Shown one piece after another: positions 9,574 to 18,086 of a DNA stretch of 64,000 bases. The notes beneath the pieces were generated by a model, which was not told where the DNA came from, did no database searches, and saw only the letters and a list, made by a program, of their open reading frames with translations. The stretch is from G965220305 sp965220305 (GTDB taxonomy: Bacteria > Chloroflexota > Dehalococcoidia > Lucifugimonadales > UBA3495), in contig OZ244817.1 in NCBI GenBank assembly GCA_965220305.1, positions 4,154,001 through 4,218,000 of the forward strand, written 5' to 3'. Made by a program: the position numbers and the translations under genes. Each line of letters opens with the position of its first letter. Positions within the stretch are counted from its first letter, which is position 1.

Positions 9574-10040
9574 CTTGGGAATGCACCACTGCTTCTTCTG
9601 CCACGGTTTGAGGGCGTTTTTTTCAGGTGCAGGCGCACCGTCTCGTGGGACAGGGACTCGACCACTCCCAACTCCACCATCCGGTCCGCCAGCAGGCGCA
9701 GATTCCAGTGGTCGTGGCCCTCGGGGGCCGGGCTGCAGGCCAGGGCGATCAGATGGGCCTCGCCCCGGTCATCCAGCTTGCGGTACCGGTGGGGCTGGGG
9801 CCGGTCCCTGAGCGCCCCGTCCAACCCGTCCTCGGCGAAGCGGCGCTTGATGCGGAACACCGTGCCCTCGACCACATCCAGGGCTTGGGCCACCTTGGGC
9901 GCCGGCCAGCCCTCGTCGGTCTTGAGCAGGATGCGGGCCCGGGTCGTAACCCTGGCTGAACTCTTCCCCGCCCGGAGCATATGCTCCAGTTGGTTGCGCT
10001 CCTCCGGCGTCAGCCGGACCGCAAATTTCTCCCTGACCAC
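9570..10040 (-). CDS. IS630 transposase, N-terminal part (copy 2)
   Basis: Near-identical to the copy 1 N-terminal half, with the same helix-turn-helix and the same seven-A slip site. The few differences (for example DVVEGTV for DVAEGTV, RPQPHRY for RTQPHRY) are substitutions; no reading-frame damage is seen. Confidence 0.85.
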   Translation of the reverse strand: MVREKFAVRLTPEERNQLEHMLRAGKSSARVTTRARILLKTDEGWPAPKVAQALDVVEGTVFRIKRRFAEDGLDGALRDRPQPHRYRKLDDRGEAHLIALACSPAPEGHDHWNLRLLADRMVELGVVESLSHETVRLHLKKTPSNRGRRSSGAFPR

Positions 10041-10130
10041 ACCACCACCTCACAGAAACACCAATTACCCAAAGATTAGCACTACCAGTCAATCACCGCT
10101 GCCACCCTCAAAACCAAGATTGACCGAGTA

Positions 10131-11595
10131 CTAGTATTACAACGACGGGTTTTTGGTAGGATAATTCGGGAGACGGCGGGGGCTTTGGGGAGGTGGGGAC
10201 GATGGAGAGGGCAGCTTTCGAGCGGGTTTACGAGGCCTTTCTGGAGTTCCATGCCTACTTCGCTGGTGCCTTTGGCCGCAAGCAGTGGCGGGAACACAGC
10301 AGGCATTATCTGCCGGGCCTGCTGGTCCAGGCCCAGGAGCGGCGCAACGCCGAGAATCTGTCCGAGATGGTTCCGGTCTCGGCCCGGGCGATGCAGCGCT
10401 TTCTCACCGAGGCTCGCTGGGACGATGCCGCGGTCATCGCCCGCCTGCAGGAGTACTTGGGTCCCAGGCTGGAACACCCGCTGGCGGTGTGGGTGTTCGA
10501 CGGCAGCGACTTCCCCAAGCAGGGCGTCAAATCGGTAGGGGTGGCCCGGCAATACTGCGGGGCGTTGGGCAAGATAGCCAATTGCCAGGCCGGAGTATTC
10601 CTGGCCCACGTGGGGCCGCGGGGGCGGGCCCTGGTGGACCAGCGCTGGTATCTGCCCGAGGCATGGACTTCGGACGCGGGCCGCTGTGCGGCGGCGGGCG
10701 TGCCGGAGGAGCGGCGGCGGTACCGGTCGAAGACGGACCTGGCATTAGATATGCTGGAGCAGGCCCGGGCTCGGGGTTGCCGCAGCGCTGGGTGGGTCGC
10801 TGGGGATTCCGCCTTCGGGATGTCCCCGGCGTTCCGAGACGGCTTGGCTGTAACAGGAATGCTATACGTTCTGGACGTCCGGCCGGACATGACGGTCTGG
10901 CCGCTGGAGCCTGACTGGAGCGAGCCGGCCTATCAGGGATTCGGGCGTCCCCGCCCGCCCAAACTGCGCAGCGGACAGCGCCTGACCATGGCGGAGCGCA
11001 GCTTGGCGCTGCCGGAGGAGTCGTGGCGGGAGATTACGGTGGCGGAGGGGTCCCAGGGGCCGCGGACCTACCGGTTCGGCGCCCAGAGGGTCCGGGAAAC
11101 CCGGAACCGGAAGCCTGGTGGAGTGGTTTGGGCAAGCTACCGCCAGAACCTGGACGGCAGCGAGCCCCGCTACTACCTGTCCAATGCGCCCGGGGACACT
11201 CCCCTGGAAACCCTGGCCCACGTGGGGGGGTCTAGGTGGCGTACTGAAACCGAATTCGAGACCGAAAAGAGCGACATCGGGCTGGACGAGTACGAGACCC
11301 GGACATGGGCCGGATGGCATCACCACGTGGCCATGTGCCTGCTGGGCGGGGCGTTTCTGTTGGGCCTGCCGCAGGACTGGGGGGAAAAGATGCCCCGGAT
11401 CACGCGCCCGCAGGTGTACCGGGTGGTGCGGGAGATGCTGCCGCGGGAACGGTTCGGACCGGATGAGTTGCTGCAATGGCTGGAAGATGCCCAACAGCGC
11501 AACGAGCGGGCGAAACGCTCCCACGAGAAACGCCGCGCCGCCCGTCGCCGGGAAGCATCAGGCGTCCCTCCTTAAACTCGTCGTTGTAATACTAG
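10131..11595 (+). mobile_element. IS701-family element, intact copy, CTAG flanks
   Basis: The element spans 10135-11591 between two CTAG tetramers (10131-10134 and 11592-11595), a YTAR target duplication typical of IS701. Its terminal inverted repeats begin TATTACAACGACG on both sides. It carries one intact transposase. A second, damaged copy lies inverted at 25032-26455. Confidence 0.85.
10202..11575 (+). CDS. IS701-family transposase (intact)
   Basis: A 457-residue DDE transposase. The first catalytic Asp lies in WVFDGSDFPKQG, followed by the family signature KSVGVARQYCG and NCQAGVFLAHV. The second is in GWVAGDSAFG, and the C-terminal Glu region is in RWRTETEFETEKSDIGLDEYE. The start at ATG 10202 follows GGGGAGG at good spacing. 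The copy at 25048-26388 has the same protein broken by indels, so this copy is the likely source of any activity. Confidence 0.9.
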   Translation: MERAAFERVYEAFLEFHAYFAGAFGRKQWREHSRHYLPGLLVQAQERRNAENLSEMVPVSARAMQRFLTEARWDDAAVIARLQEYLGPRLEHPLAVWVFDGSDFPKQGVKSVGVARQYCGALGKIANCQAGVFLAHVGPRGRALVDQRWYLPEAWTSDAGRCAAAGVPEERRRYRSKTDLALDMLEQARARGCRSAGWVAGDSAFGMSPAFRDGLAVTGMLYVLDVRPDMTVWPLEPDWSEPAYQGFGRPRPPKLRSGQRLTMAERSLALPEESWREITVAEGSQGPRTYRFGAQRVRETRNRKPGGVVWASYRQNLDGSEPRYYLSNAPGDTPLETLAHVGGSRWRTETEFETEKSDIGLDEYETRTWAGWHHHVAMCLLGGAFLLGLPQDWGEKMPRITRPQVYRVVREMLPRERFGPDELLQWLEDAQQRNERAKRSHEKRRAARRREASGVPP

Positions 11596-11720
11596 TTGCC
11601 CCATATCTTAAAGTCTTCAGCGAAGGCATCGCCCCCCTAGCCGTCTCGTTCTTCGACAACTTGGACTATCCTGACCCGTTCATTGTATCCTACTTAATTT
11701 TGAAGGGCCTAACAAGTTGA
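11596..11720 (+). pseudogene. Possible 3' fragment of the small split gene
   Basis: From the CTAG at the IS701 right end the plus strand reads PYLKVFSEGIAPLAVSFFDN and on to a stop at 11718-11720, overlapping the next gene's TTG start as TTGA. Such an overlap usually marks a co-translated pair. Its 5' part would be 7629-7692, now about 3.9 kb away across three insertion sequences. Family not recognised. Confidence 0.35.
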
Positions 11721-12238
11721 GAAACATAAGCCTTCGCACCTCGTCATTTGCTGACCTTGCCAGGCTCATGCCATGTTCACCTTTACTCATCCCAGACAAC
11801 TTAAAGAGGTTGCACGGGGCAATTGCAGACCAGAACCAACGGTGCCTTTACCGTTCCAACCCTGACATGTTAGTTGAGTTATTCGATGAAGTAGTTACAG
11901 ACGAGCGGTTGCGAGGGCATTGTAAGAACCTATTCGTCGATTGCTATTACGGCGAAGCCATTTTGCGTGCTTATAGTGCTGTCGAACAGGCAGTTAAGAA
12001 AGTTTTTGGGGCAGGCGCTCAGGAATTTGGAGCGAGGATGATGGGCAAGTACATCCATCCACCTTACACCGAGCTTTTCAAGTTTTGTATGTCCCATATT
12101 AGGAACCACCATGCTCATTCTACGGGCTGTTACAATGCCCCATTATTTGCTCTCCAGTCCATTGGCATTGCCGATTTCCTGCTGCGATTAACAGACTCCT
12201 GGGCGCGTCCCCCTGCGTCTCTGACGAATTGTGGGTAA
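11717..12238 (+). CDS. CHP02391/Ymh-like hypothetical protein
   Basis: A 173-residue protein. Its second half has the pattern of the TIGR02391 (Hypoth_Ymh) family: CYYGEAILRAYSAVEQAVKK, an RMMGK segment, then HIRNHHAHSTGC and a hydrophobic LQSIGIADFLLRLTD end. That family is of unknown function and often sits near mobile or defence genes. The start is TTG 11717 overlapping the preceding stop, preceded by GAAGGG. AT content is higher than in surrounding metabolic genes, which together with the adjacent IS pile suggests a transferred accessory region. Confidence 0.55.
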   Translation: MRNISLRTSSFADLARLMPCSPLLIPDNLKRLHGAIADQNQRCLYRSNPDMLVELFDEVVTDERLRGHCKNLFVDCYYGEAILRAYSAVEQAVKKVFGAGAQEFGARMMGKYIHPPYTELFKFCMSHIRNHHAHSTGCYNAPLFALQSIGIADFLLRLTDSWARPPASLTNCG

Positions 12239-12316
12239 ACAAGTATGTAACTCCCTTTGTAAAAGTCCTGGATTGCTCCAGGGCCTTACCAACACCCCTT
12301 ACGCCAGTTTCGCCCG

Positions 12317-13423
12317 CTAGAACTCCTTAATCCTGGGCAGCACCTCACGGCCAAACAGCTCTATCTCTTCCATGACCTGTTGGTGGCTCTTGCCCGGCTG
12401 CTGAAAGGCCAAGTCCACTACCCCCACGCCGCAGGCGTCGTGGTACTCCTTCAGTTGCCGCGCCACCGTATCCGGCCCGCCGACGAAATTCAGCAGGGGC
12501 CGCCGTGCCTGGGCCTGCTGCCCGCCGGCAATCGCGCCGTTTGCCACTCGGGGGTCAAACCTCTCACCGGCCCGGGCCGCCGCCACCGCCCGGGTCAGGG
12601 AAGCGCCGATGACCAGCCCCCGCTCCACTCCCCGGGCTTGCAGCCCGTCCAGGAAGTCCTGGGCCTGCCGGTCCGTCTCCGCCAGGCAGATGCCGCCCCG
12701 GTAGACTATCTGGTCGGCGGTGGGTTGCCAGCCCGCCTCCTGGCACCACTGGCGGTACTTCTCCACCACCTGGGCGGTGGATTCCACACCGTCGTAGGAG
12801 ATTCCCAGCCCCAAACGGTTGTCGGCGGCGTACTTCACCGTGTCGTCGCTGCGGGTGGCCACAATCGCCGGGGGCAGGGGCTGCTGCACCGGCTTGGGCC
12901 AGACGGCGACGGTGCGGTAGCGATAGTAGCGGCCCTCCCAGGAGAAGGGTTGCGGGTCGGTCAGCGCCCGCAGCACCAGGTCCATGCCCTCTATCAGCCG
13001 TTCCCGTCCCTCCACAGGGTTCAGGTCGTACACCTGGTCCTCGCTGAGGGTGCCCCGCATGAAGGCCACCACCAATCTGCCGCCGGTGAGGTTGTCCAGC
13101 ATCCCGATTTCCTCGGCGGCCCGCACCGGGTTGTTCAGAGGAAGGAGTTGGCCCAGCAGGGCTATCTTGGCCCGCTTGCACCGCTCGGCCACCGCCGCGG
13201 CCATCACCGCTGGGTTGGGAGTCGTCCGGTTGCCCGAGTAATGATGCTCGGAGAGGCTCAACCAGTCGAACCCCAACTCCTCGGCAAGCTCGCATTCCTC
13301 CATGCCTTCCCGGTAGGACTGCATGGACACCTCCGGGTCGTGATAAGCTGGCGGCACCGGCCACCCGGGGGGAAACTTGTGGCGTTCCGAGTAGCCCATG
13401 CACCCGAAGTATGAAGCCTTCAT
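12317..13423 (-). CDS. LLM-class flavin-dependent oxidoreductase
   Basis: A 368-residue luciferase-like monooxygenase. Family features include EELGFDWLSLSEHHYSG near the N-terminus, TPNPAVMAAAVAERCKRAKIALLGQLLPLNNPVRAAEEIGMLDNLTGGRL in order, and SWEGRYYRYRTVAVWPKPVQQPLPP in the middle. Such enzymes use FMN or F420 in a TIM-barrel fold; the substrate is not visible. The start at 13423 is chosen over an upstream in-frame codon because AGGAGAT stands just before MKASYFGCMGYS. It is alone, convergent with the gene before it. Confidence 0.88.
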   Translation of the reverse strand: MKASYFGCMGYSERHKFPPGWPVPPAYHDPEVSMQSYREGMEECELAEELGFDWLSLSEHHYSGNRTTPNPAVMAAAVAERCKRAKIALLGQLLPLNNPVRAAEEIGMLDNLTGGRLVVAFMRGTLSEDQVYDLNPVEGRERLIEGMDLVLRALTDPQPFSWEGRYYRYRTVAVWPKPVQQPLPPAIVATRSDDTVKYAADNRLGLGISYDGVESTAQVVEKYRQWCQEAGWQPTADQIVYRGGICLAETDRQAQDFLDGLQARGVERGLVIGASLTRAVAAARAGERFDPRVANGAIAGGQQAQARRPLLNFVGGPDTVARQLKEYHDACGVGVVDLAFQQPGKSHQQVMEEIELFGREVLPRIKEF

Positions 13424-14042
13424 GGGTATATCTCCTGCTCTGCGTCCTTCGCCGCGCCCGGGATTGACGGCTGGCGGACTTTGATGGCGGTCCTGGGGCC
13501 AAGTGTATCCCACGGTGCGGGTCTGGACCTGGTCCGGGCACTTCAGAAACGCCCGCGGGAAAGAGGGGCGTTGGATGGCCCCGCCTAAAATCTCGTTCTG
13601 GCTTCCGATGGTAGGTTATGGATACACCGCTGTCAATGTCGCACGGACCCCGTGGCCGCAGCTATCTATAGCACGTGCAGGCCAGGGTCTTTCGATTCTC
13701 CAGGTGGAGCCAAGTTTGTCCCGGCGGGCAGGCCGCCAGCCCCCACCGTCATTCCGGCGGAGAGCCGGCCCCCTTGCAGAAGGGGGGCCGGAACCCAGGG
13801 GCGGGGAGCCTGTCCTATCCGGAGAATTTAGACCCTTTGGTCCGCTCAGGGCGACAATCGAAAGACCCTGACGTGCAGCCCCGCTGTCTTGACACCTTTT
13901 CCGGTCGAGAAGATACTCAGACTGCTCTACCCTGCCTGGGGATGGGGTTGAACAACTATCCCAGGGCTATCGGCGACGGCGGGAATTCCCCCAATTGTGG
14001 TGGACGTCCTTCGCCCACAGCCAGCGCCAAGGAGTTATAACT
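13424..14042. other. Intergenic with a REP-like repeat
   Basis: About 620 bp between divergent genes. It contains an inverted repeat at 13748-13801 and otherwise only short frames without support. Confidence 0.5.
13748..13801. repeat. REP-like inverted repeat (GTCATTCCGGCGGA type)
   Basis: GTCATTCCGGCGGAGAGCCG is followed by its partial complement CCGGAACCCAGGG, with a second internal GCCCCCTT/AAGGGGGGC hairpin. Relatives of this repeat are at 47520-47611 and 63422-63486. Confidence 0.6.
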
Positions 14043-15155
14043 ATGCCCCAAGTCTATCGGGCCGACCACGTGGGGAGTCTACTCCGCCCGGCGGAGGTCA
14101 AGTCTGCCCGGGCCGCCTTCGCCGAGGGCAGCCTGGGCCGGGACGAGTTGCGGGAAGTGGAGGACCAGGCGATTCTGAACGCCCTGCGACGGCAGTGGTC
14201 CCTGGGGCTGGACGTCTGCACCGACGGCGAGCTACGGCGCAATGGCTTTCAGGACGACCTGCCCGATGCGGTGGAAGGCTTCGTAACCACCGACCAGCCG
14301 GCGGCGGTGCGGGTCTGGCAGGGACCGGAGGGAGAATCCCGAGAGCAGTCGTTAAGGCGGGTTGTCGGCGGGAAGTTGCGGCAGGCCCGCGGCCTGACCG
14401 AGAACCAACTGGATTTCCTGAAAGCCAACGCACCCGGCGCGTTCAAAGTAACGGTACCCAGTCCCAACCAGTACCCGGCCATCAGTTTCCAGCCGGGGCT
14501 AACCGACCAATTCTACCCCACCCGCTCGGACCTGCTCTGGGACATCGTGGCGATAATCAAGGCGGAGATTGAGTCCCTGGTCGAAGCCGGCGTCCCCTAC
14601 ATCCAGCTAGACGCACCCCGCTACAGCTATTACGTGGACCCCCGGTGGCGCCAGCGCCTGCGGGACCTGGGGGAAGACCCGGACACCATGTTTGAAGAGG
14701 CCATCGCCGCCGACAACGCCTGCATCGAACACGCCCAGCGCAACGGCGCCACCGTGGCGATACACATCTGCCGGGGCAACAGCGAGAGCCGTTGGTACGC
14801 CGAGGGCGGCTACGAGCCCATCGCCGAGAGGCTGTTCGGCTCCTTAACCGTCGATAGGTTCCTCCTGGAGTACGACACCGACCGGGCCGGCACCTTTGAA
14901 CCCCTGCGGTTCGTGCCTCTGGGAAAGGTGGCGGTGCTGGGGTTGGTCAGCAGCAAAGAGCCTCGGCTGGAGTCCCAGGACCGGCTGCTGGACCGCATTG
15001 ATGAGGCGTGCGACTACGTTCCGGTGGACTACCTGGCTCTCAGCCCTCAGTGCGGCTTTGCGTCAACCGCCGCGGGCAACCGGCTCACCGAGGAACAGCA
15101 GTGGCGCAAGCTGCGGCTGGTGGTGGAGACGGGTTACGAGGTGTGGGGCTGGTAG
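14043..15155 (+). CDS. Cobalamin-independent methionine synthase-like (MetE C-terminal) protein
   Basis: A 370-residue protein resembling the C-terminal catalytic barrel of MetE. It opens with RADHVGSLLRP, contains GLDVCTDGELRRNGFQDD, and has the metal-ligand segments IHICRGN (His241, Cys243) and SPQCGF (Cys337), matching the zinc ligands of the family. Short stand-alone versions are usually annotated as MetE-like methyltransferases; the methyl donor and acceptor here are unknown. The start at 14043 has AAGGAGTT just upstream. The REP-like repeat and a strong hairpin at 15365-15393 lie downstream. Confidence 0.85.
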   Translation: MPQVYRADHVGSLLRPAEVKSARAAFAEGSLGRDELREVEDQAILNALRRQWSLGLDVCTDGELRRNGFQDDLPDAVEGFVTTDQPAAVRVWQGPEGESREQSLRRVVGGKLRQARGLTENQLDFLKANAPGAFKVTVPSPNQYPAISFQPGLTDQFYPTRSDLLWDIVAIIKAEIESLVEAGVPYIQLDAPRYSYYVDPRWRQRLRDLGEDPDTMFEEAIAADNACIEHAQRNGATVAIHICRGNSESRWYAEGGYEPIAERLFGSLTVDRFLLEYDTDRAGTFEPLRFVPLGKVAVLGLVSSKEPRLESQDRLLDRIDEACDYVPVDYLALSPQCGFASTAAGNRLTEEQQWRKLRLVVETGYEVWGW

Positions 15156-15258
15156 CGTCTACCAGACGGAGAGGGGGCAAGTCCAGGGCAATCGCATTAG
15201 AGGGCATTTAAAAAGCTGACCGTCTATATTGCGACAGGCCCGGTACGAGACACCCATT

Positions 15259-15331
15259 GTCATTCTGAAGGAGCGCAGCGACCGAAGAAACCAAGATTCT
15301 TCGCCTCCACTATGTTTCGGCTCAGAATGAC
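15259..15331. repeat. Dispersed inverted repeat (GTCATTCTGA type)
   Basis: GTCATTCTGAAGGAGCGC begins the unit and GGCTCAGAATGAC ends it as the inverted partner, with AAGATTCTTCG inside. The same element in longer form is at 36777-36875. Confidence 0.65.
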
Positions 15332-15364
15332 ATATCCTTTTTAGAATCCCTCTAATGAAAGAAG

Positions 15365-15393
15365 GTTGGGACGGGCAATCTACCCGTCCCAAC
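15365..15393. terminator. Strong hairpin between convergent genes
   Basis: GTTGGGACGGG (15365-15375) pairs perfectly with CCCGTCCCAAC (15383-15393) over a 7-nt loop, followed by TACTTCTTT. It sits between the convergent MetE-like and BNR genes and can serve both as a bidirectional terminator. Confidence 0.75.
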
Positions 15394-15409
15394 TACTTCT
15401 TTAGACCCG

Positions 15410-16378
15410 TTAGTTGGGCGTCCAGGCCAGGGCGCGCACCTCGGTAAACTCCTTCTTGATTTTCTCCCAGGAATCGCCCCCGTCGGGGCTGCGGTAAAGC
15501 TCCCCGTACACGCTGTTGGCGAGAATCAGGTTGGGGTCGGCGGGGTGGGTGGCAAAGTTCCAGACCGGGGAGTTGGGCTCCACAGGCAGAGGACTGGTCT
15601 CCCAGGAGCGGCCCCCGTCGGTGGAACGCTGGATGGTGCCGGTGTTGCCGATGGCGGCGTCCCCGTTGGCGGCGAATAGCACTTCCGGGTTGTCGGGCTT
15701 GACCGCCACCCAACGGCAGTAGGGCATGGGGAAGGAGGAAGTGACCGCCAGGGACTGGAAGGTTTCCCCATCGTCCTGGCTGGCGAATATCTCTCTGGGG
15801 GTGCTTACCAGCACCGTCTTCTGCTCGCCCAGGCTGAAGGCCATGCCGTGAATGTCCGGGTTGGTAATGCCGCTGTCCACGTGGGCCCAGGTGTCTCCGC
15901 CGTCCCGGCTGCGGTACACCCCGTCAATCTCCACTCCGGCCAGCACCGTGCCCCGGTCCACCGGGTCCACCAGCATGGCGGTCACCCGGGGGTTCCCAAT
16001 GGCGCACTCCTGGGCGATGGCCGCCGATAGTTTCTCCCAGCTCTTGCCGCCGTCCCGGGTGCGGAAGATGAAGGGAGGACTGGTGCCCGCGAAAACGATG
16101 TTGGAATCGGCGGGGTCGATGGCGATGGACCAGATGTTCAGCCCATCCATGGGCGAGTCCAATTTCAGCCAGGTCTTTCCCGCGTCTTCACTGCGGTAGA
16201 TGCCGTTGTTGGCCCCGGCGTAGGCCACGTTGGGACTCTGGGGGTCCACCGCCAGGGCCCTAATTTGGGACTCCCCGGGGATGGGGTTGCCAATGCGGCT
16301 CCAGCTCTCGCCGGAGTCGGGGCTATGAAAGAGTCCGGCGCCGGTGGTGCCCACCATGATGCTGTAGCTTCCTGCCAT
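15410..16378 (-). CDS. WD40/YVTN/BNR-like beta-propeller protein
   Basis: A 322-residue protein built of repeated Asp-box (BNR) units: SPDSGESWSRI, SEDAGKTWLKL, TRDGGKSWEKL, SRDGGDTWAHV, SQDDGETFQSL, STDGGRSWETS and SPDGGDSWEKI, about 40-45 residues apart. That gives roughly seven blades of a propeller like those of sortilin-type and photosystem II assembly-factor-like proteins. No signal peptide is visible, so it may be cytoplasmic. The start at 16378 follows GGAGG. Substrate or partner cannot be read from the sequence. Confidence 0.85.
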   Translation of the reverse strand: MAGSYSIMVGTTGAGLFHSPDSGESWSRIGNPIPGESQIRALAVDPQSPNVAYAGANNGIYRSEDAGKTWLKLDSPMDGLNIWSIAIDPADSNIVFAGTSPPFIFRTRDGGKSWEKLSAAIAQECAIGNPRVTAMLVDPVDRGTVLAGVEIDGVYRSRDGGDTWAHVDSGITNPDIHGMAFSLGEQKTVLVSTPREIFASQDDGETFQSLAVTSSFPMPYCRWVAVKPDNPEVLFAANGDAAIGNTGTIQRSTDGGRSWETSPLPVEPNSPVWNFATHPADPNLILANSVYGELYRSPDGGDSWEKIKKEFTEVRALAWTPN

Positions 16379-16610
16379 GTTTTCAACCTCCGTGCATTGA
16401 TTTCGACCCGATTATGCTATTCTGGGTGGATACTACCCTATTAGGCTCAGATAGGTTGAGGGGAATATACACCAGGAAACGCCGTATCTGTCAAGCTGGC
16501 ATGATTGAGGGAGTGGGGGTGGTAGCTGCTATTAGGGGGATAAGTCCCTTCCCCACTGATGGGGACTGGTGATATTCTATCCTTAAGGAGCCGCTCACCC
16601 GGCTCAGGAG

Positions 16611-17462
16611 ATGGATATGGCCGGCCCCATTTGCATTTCGGTAATCAACATGAAAGGCGGTGTTGGCAAGACAACCATCGCGGCATTGCTGGGGCGATAT
16701 GCTGCAAGCCAGTGTAATCTCAAGGTTCTGACGATTGATTTGGACCCACAAGCTAACCTTTCCCAAGCTCTGATGGGAGATAGCTACAGAAGGTTCTTAA
16801 ACGACCAATCACCTTCGATAGTTGAAATATTTAGTGGGTATCAGCCACCAACGGCACACGTTGCTTCAACAAGTGCTCTGGATGTCAATAGCGTAGTTCG
16901 TAGTTTAAGCAATAACTTAGAAGTAATCCCTTCAAGGTTTGACTTCTCTGACAACCTCATTGGCGCGGTCAGACCCGATACTCGAGTTTTGGCGCGGCTT
17001 ATTGCCAATAATTTCCAGGACAAAGACCTCATCATCATTGACTGCGCTCCAACAGAATCAGTGTTCACTCAGGCTGCCTATCATGCTTCCCGCCATGTTC
17101 TGGTTCCGGTCAGACCCGAGTTTTTTGCAACCATCGGTTTTCCTTTGCTAAAAGACTCTCTTGACGCCTTCAAAGGCCGTAACAGGGGACATCAGATTGA
17201 TGTTATTGGCGTGGTCATCAACAATTCAACCTATGATGGGGGAAATGACGGTGGGCCGGAGAAGCAGAGGTCAATAGAAGAAATCAATGATGAAGCAATA
17301 AAGAACGGGTGGCACGTATTCGACAGTGAACTGCCTTATTCGCGGGGATTCCCCAAAATGATGCGTGGAGATTACAATTATCCTGGAAACGCTCCCGGAA
17401 GCTTCAGGCGTTTTGCGGTCGAGTTTTTCGATATTCCTGAACTCAGTGGACTCCGACGCTAG
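16611..17462 (+). CDS. ParA/MinD-type ATPase
   Basis: A 283-residue ParA-family ATPase. The deviant Walker A motif KGGVGKTT is at residues 15-22 with the signature first Lys, Walker A' is in TIDLDPQANLS, and Walker B is in LIIIDCAPTES. Family members form ATP-dependent dimers for plasmid or chromosome partition, or position other complexes. No parB-like gene or parS-like repeat cluster is visible nearby. The next gene follows after 21 bp on the same strand, so it is the likely partner. The pair is more AT-rich than the surrounding metabolic genes, which suggests acquisition. Confidence 0.88.
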   Translation: MDMAGPICISVINMKGGVGKTTIAALLGRYAASQCNLKVLTIDLDPQANLSQALMGDSYRRFLNDQSPSIVEIFSGYQPPTAHVASTSALDVNSVVRSLSNNLEVIPSRFDFSDNLIGAVRPDTRVLARLIANNFQDKDLIIIDCAPTESVFTQAAYHASRHVLVPVRPEFFATIGFPLLKDSLDAFKGRNRGHQIDVIGVVINNSTYDGGNDGGPEKQRSIEEINDEAIKNGWHVFDSELPYSRGFPKMMRGDYNYPGNAPGSFRRFAVEFFDIPELSGLRR

Positions 17463-17483
17463 GCGGAGGCGGGGGAGGGTGTT

Positions 17484-18008
17484 ATGACCCAATCTGCACT
17501 TAAAGATACACTACGCTCGATGGTTTATCGGTATGGGTTTGAGCAGGTCAACGAGTGCTTGCGAGAGATAGGACTCTCTGACCCTCGGTCAGAAGGCTCT
17601 GATCAAGTCGAAAGAGCGTCCCAAATAAGCGCTTTGGCCAAACCCGGAAACAGAAGGTCGAAAGTCACGGCACCGGGACACGTTGCCAAGATGAAGTTAC
17701 CGTCGGAGAAAGAAGCGGCAGTATCTGAGCTTGCCAAGAGATTTGAGGATAAGGCATTCCTACCCACTTTTGGCGACATCGCCAATTTCTGCCAAATCTA
17801 TGGCATTGACGAACCGGCGTCCAAATCTCGCGCCAGTGCTATCCCACGAGTATTCACGCTTATAGCTGCAATGGAAGCTGACGACATTCAGAGAATACTG
17901 GATGACGGTATGTTTTCCGGGCCGTCGCGGCTTGGACCTATTGCGGACGCAATCCGGCGCAACGGCAGGGCCAGTCGTAAAGCGACCCAAAATGTGGTCA
18001 AGCGATAA
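17484..18008 (+). CDS. Unrecognised protein paired with ParA
   Basis: A 174-residue protein I do not recognise. It starts at ATG 17484 just after GGGAGGGTGTT and is 21 bp from the ParA stop, so the two are probably co-transcribed. The N-terminus (VYRYGFEQVNECLREIGLSD) resembles a short helical region; the middle is Lys/Arg-rich and could bind nucleic acid; the second half (FGDIANFCQIYGIDEP, AMEADDIQRILDDGMF) is helical. By position it could be the ParB-equivalent cargo or DNA adaptor, but there is no ParB motif. Confidence 0.6.
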   Translation: MTQSALKDTLRSMVYRYGFEQVNECLREIGLSDPRSEGSDQVERASQISALAKPGNRRSKVTAPGHVAKMKLPSEKEAAVSELAKRFEDKAFLPTFGDIANFCQIYGIDEPASKSRASAIPRVFTLIAAMEADDIQRILDDGMFSGPSRLGPIADAIRRNGRASRKATQNVVKR

Positions 18009-18086
18009 ACCCACCCAAAAGGTATATCCCCTACATTCATCCGTCGCCGGTAGAGACCCTCTACCGGCGCATAGAGAGGTACCCGC

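Larger units (their letters stand above)
8910..10134 (-). mobile_element. IS630-family element, copy 2 in tandem
   Basis: A second full copy in the same orientation directly after copy 1, starting in the shared CTAG (8910-8913) and ending at CTAG 10131-10134. The repeat ends again contain TCGGTCAA and TTGACCGA. The sequence differs from copy 1 at scattered bases only. Its right CTAG is also the left boundary of the IS701 element. Confidence 0.85.

Noticed and set aside
7729..10134. Two 394-codon plus-strand frames over the IS630 copies
   Set aside because: They are antisense to the transposase, translate to Pro/Gly/Arg-rich sequence without domains, and arise from codon bias in GC-rich DNA.
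13748..13801. Possible CRISPR repeat
   Set aside because: A single palindrome without regular spacers; it matches dispersed REP-like copies elsewhere.
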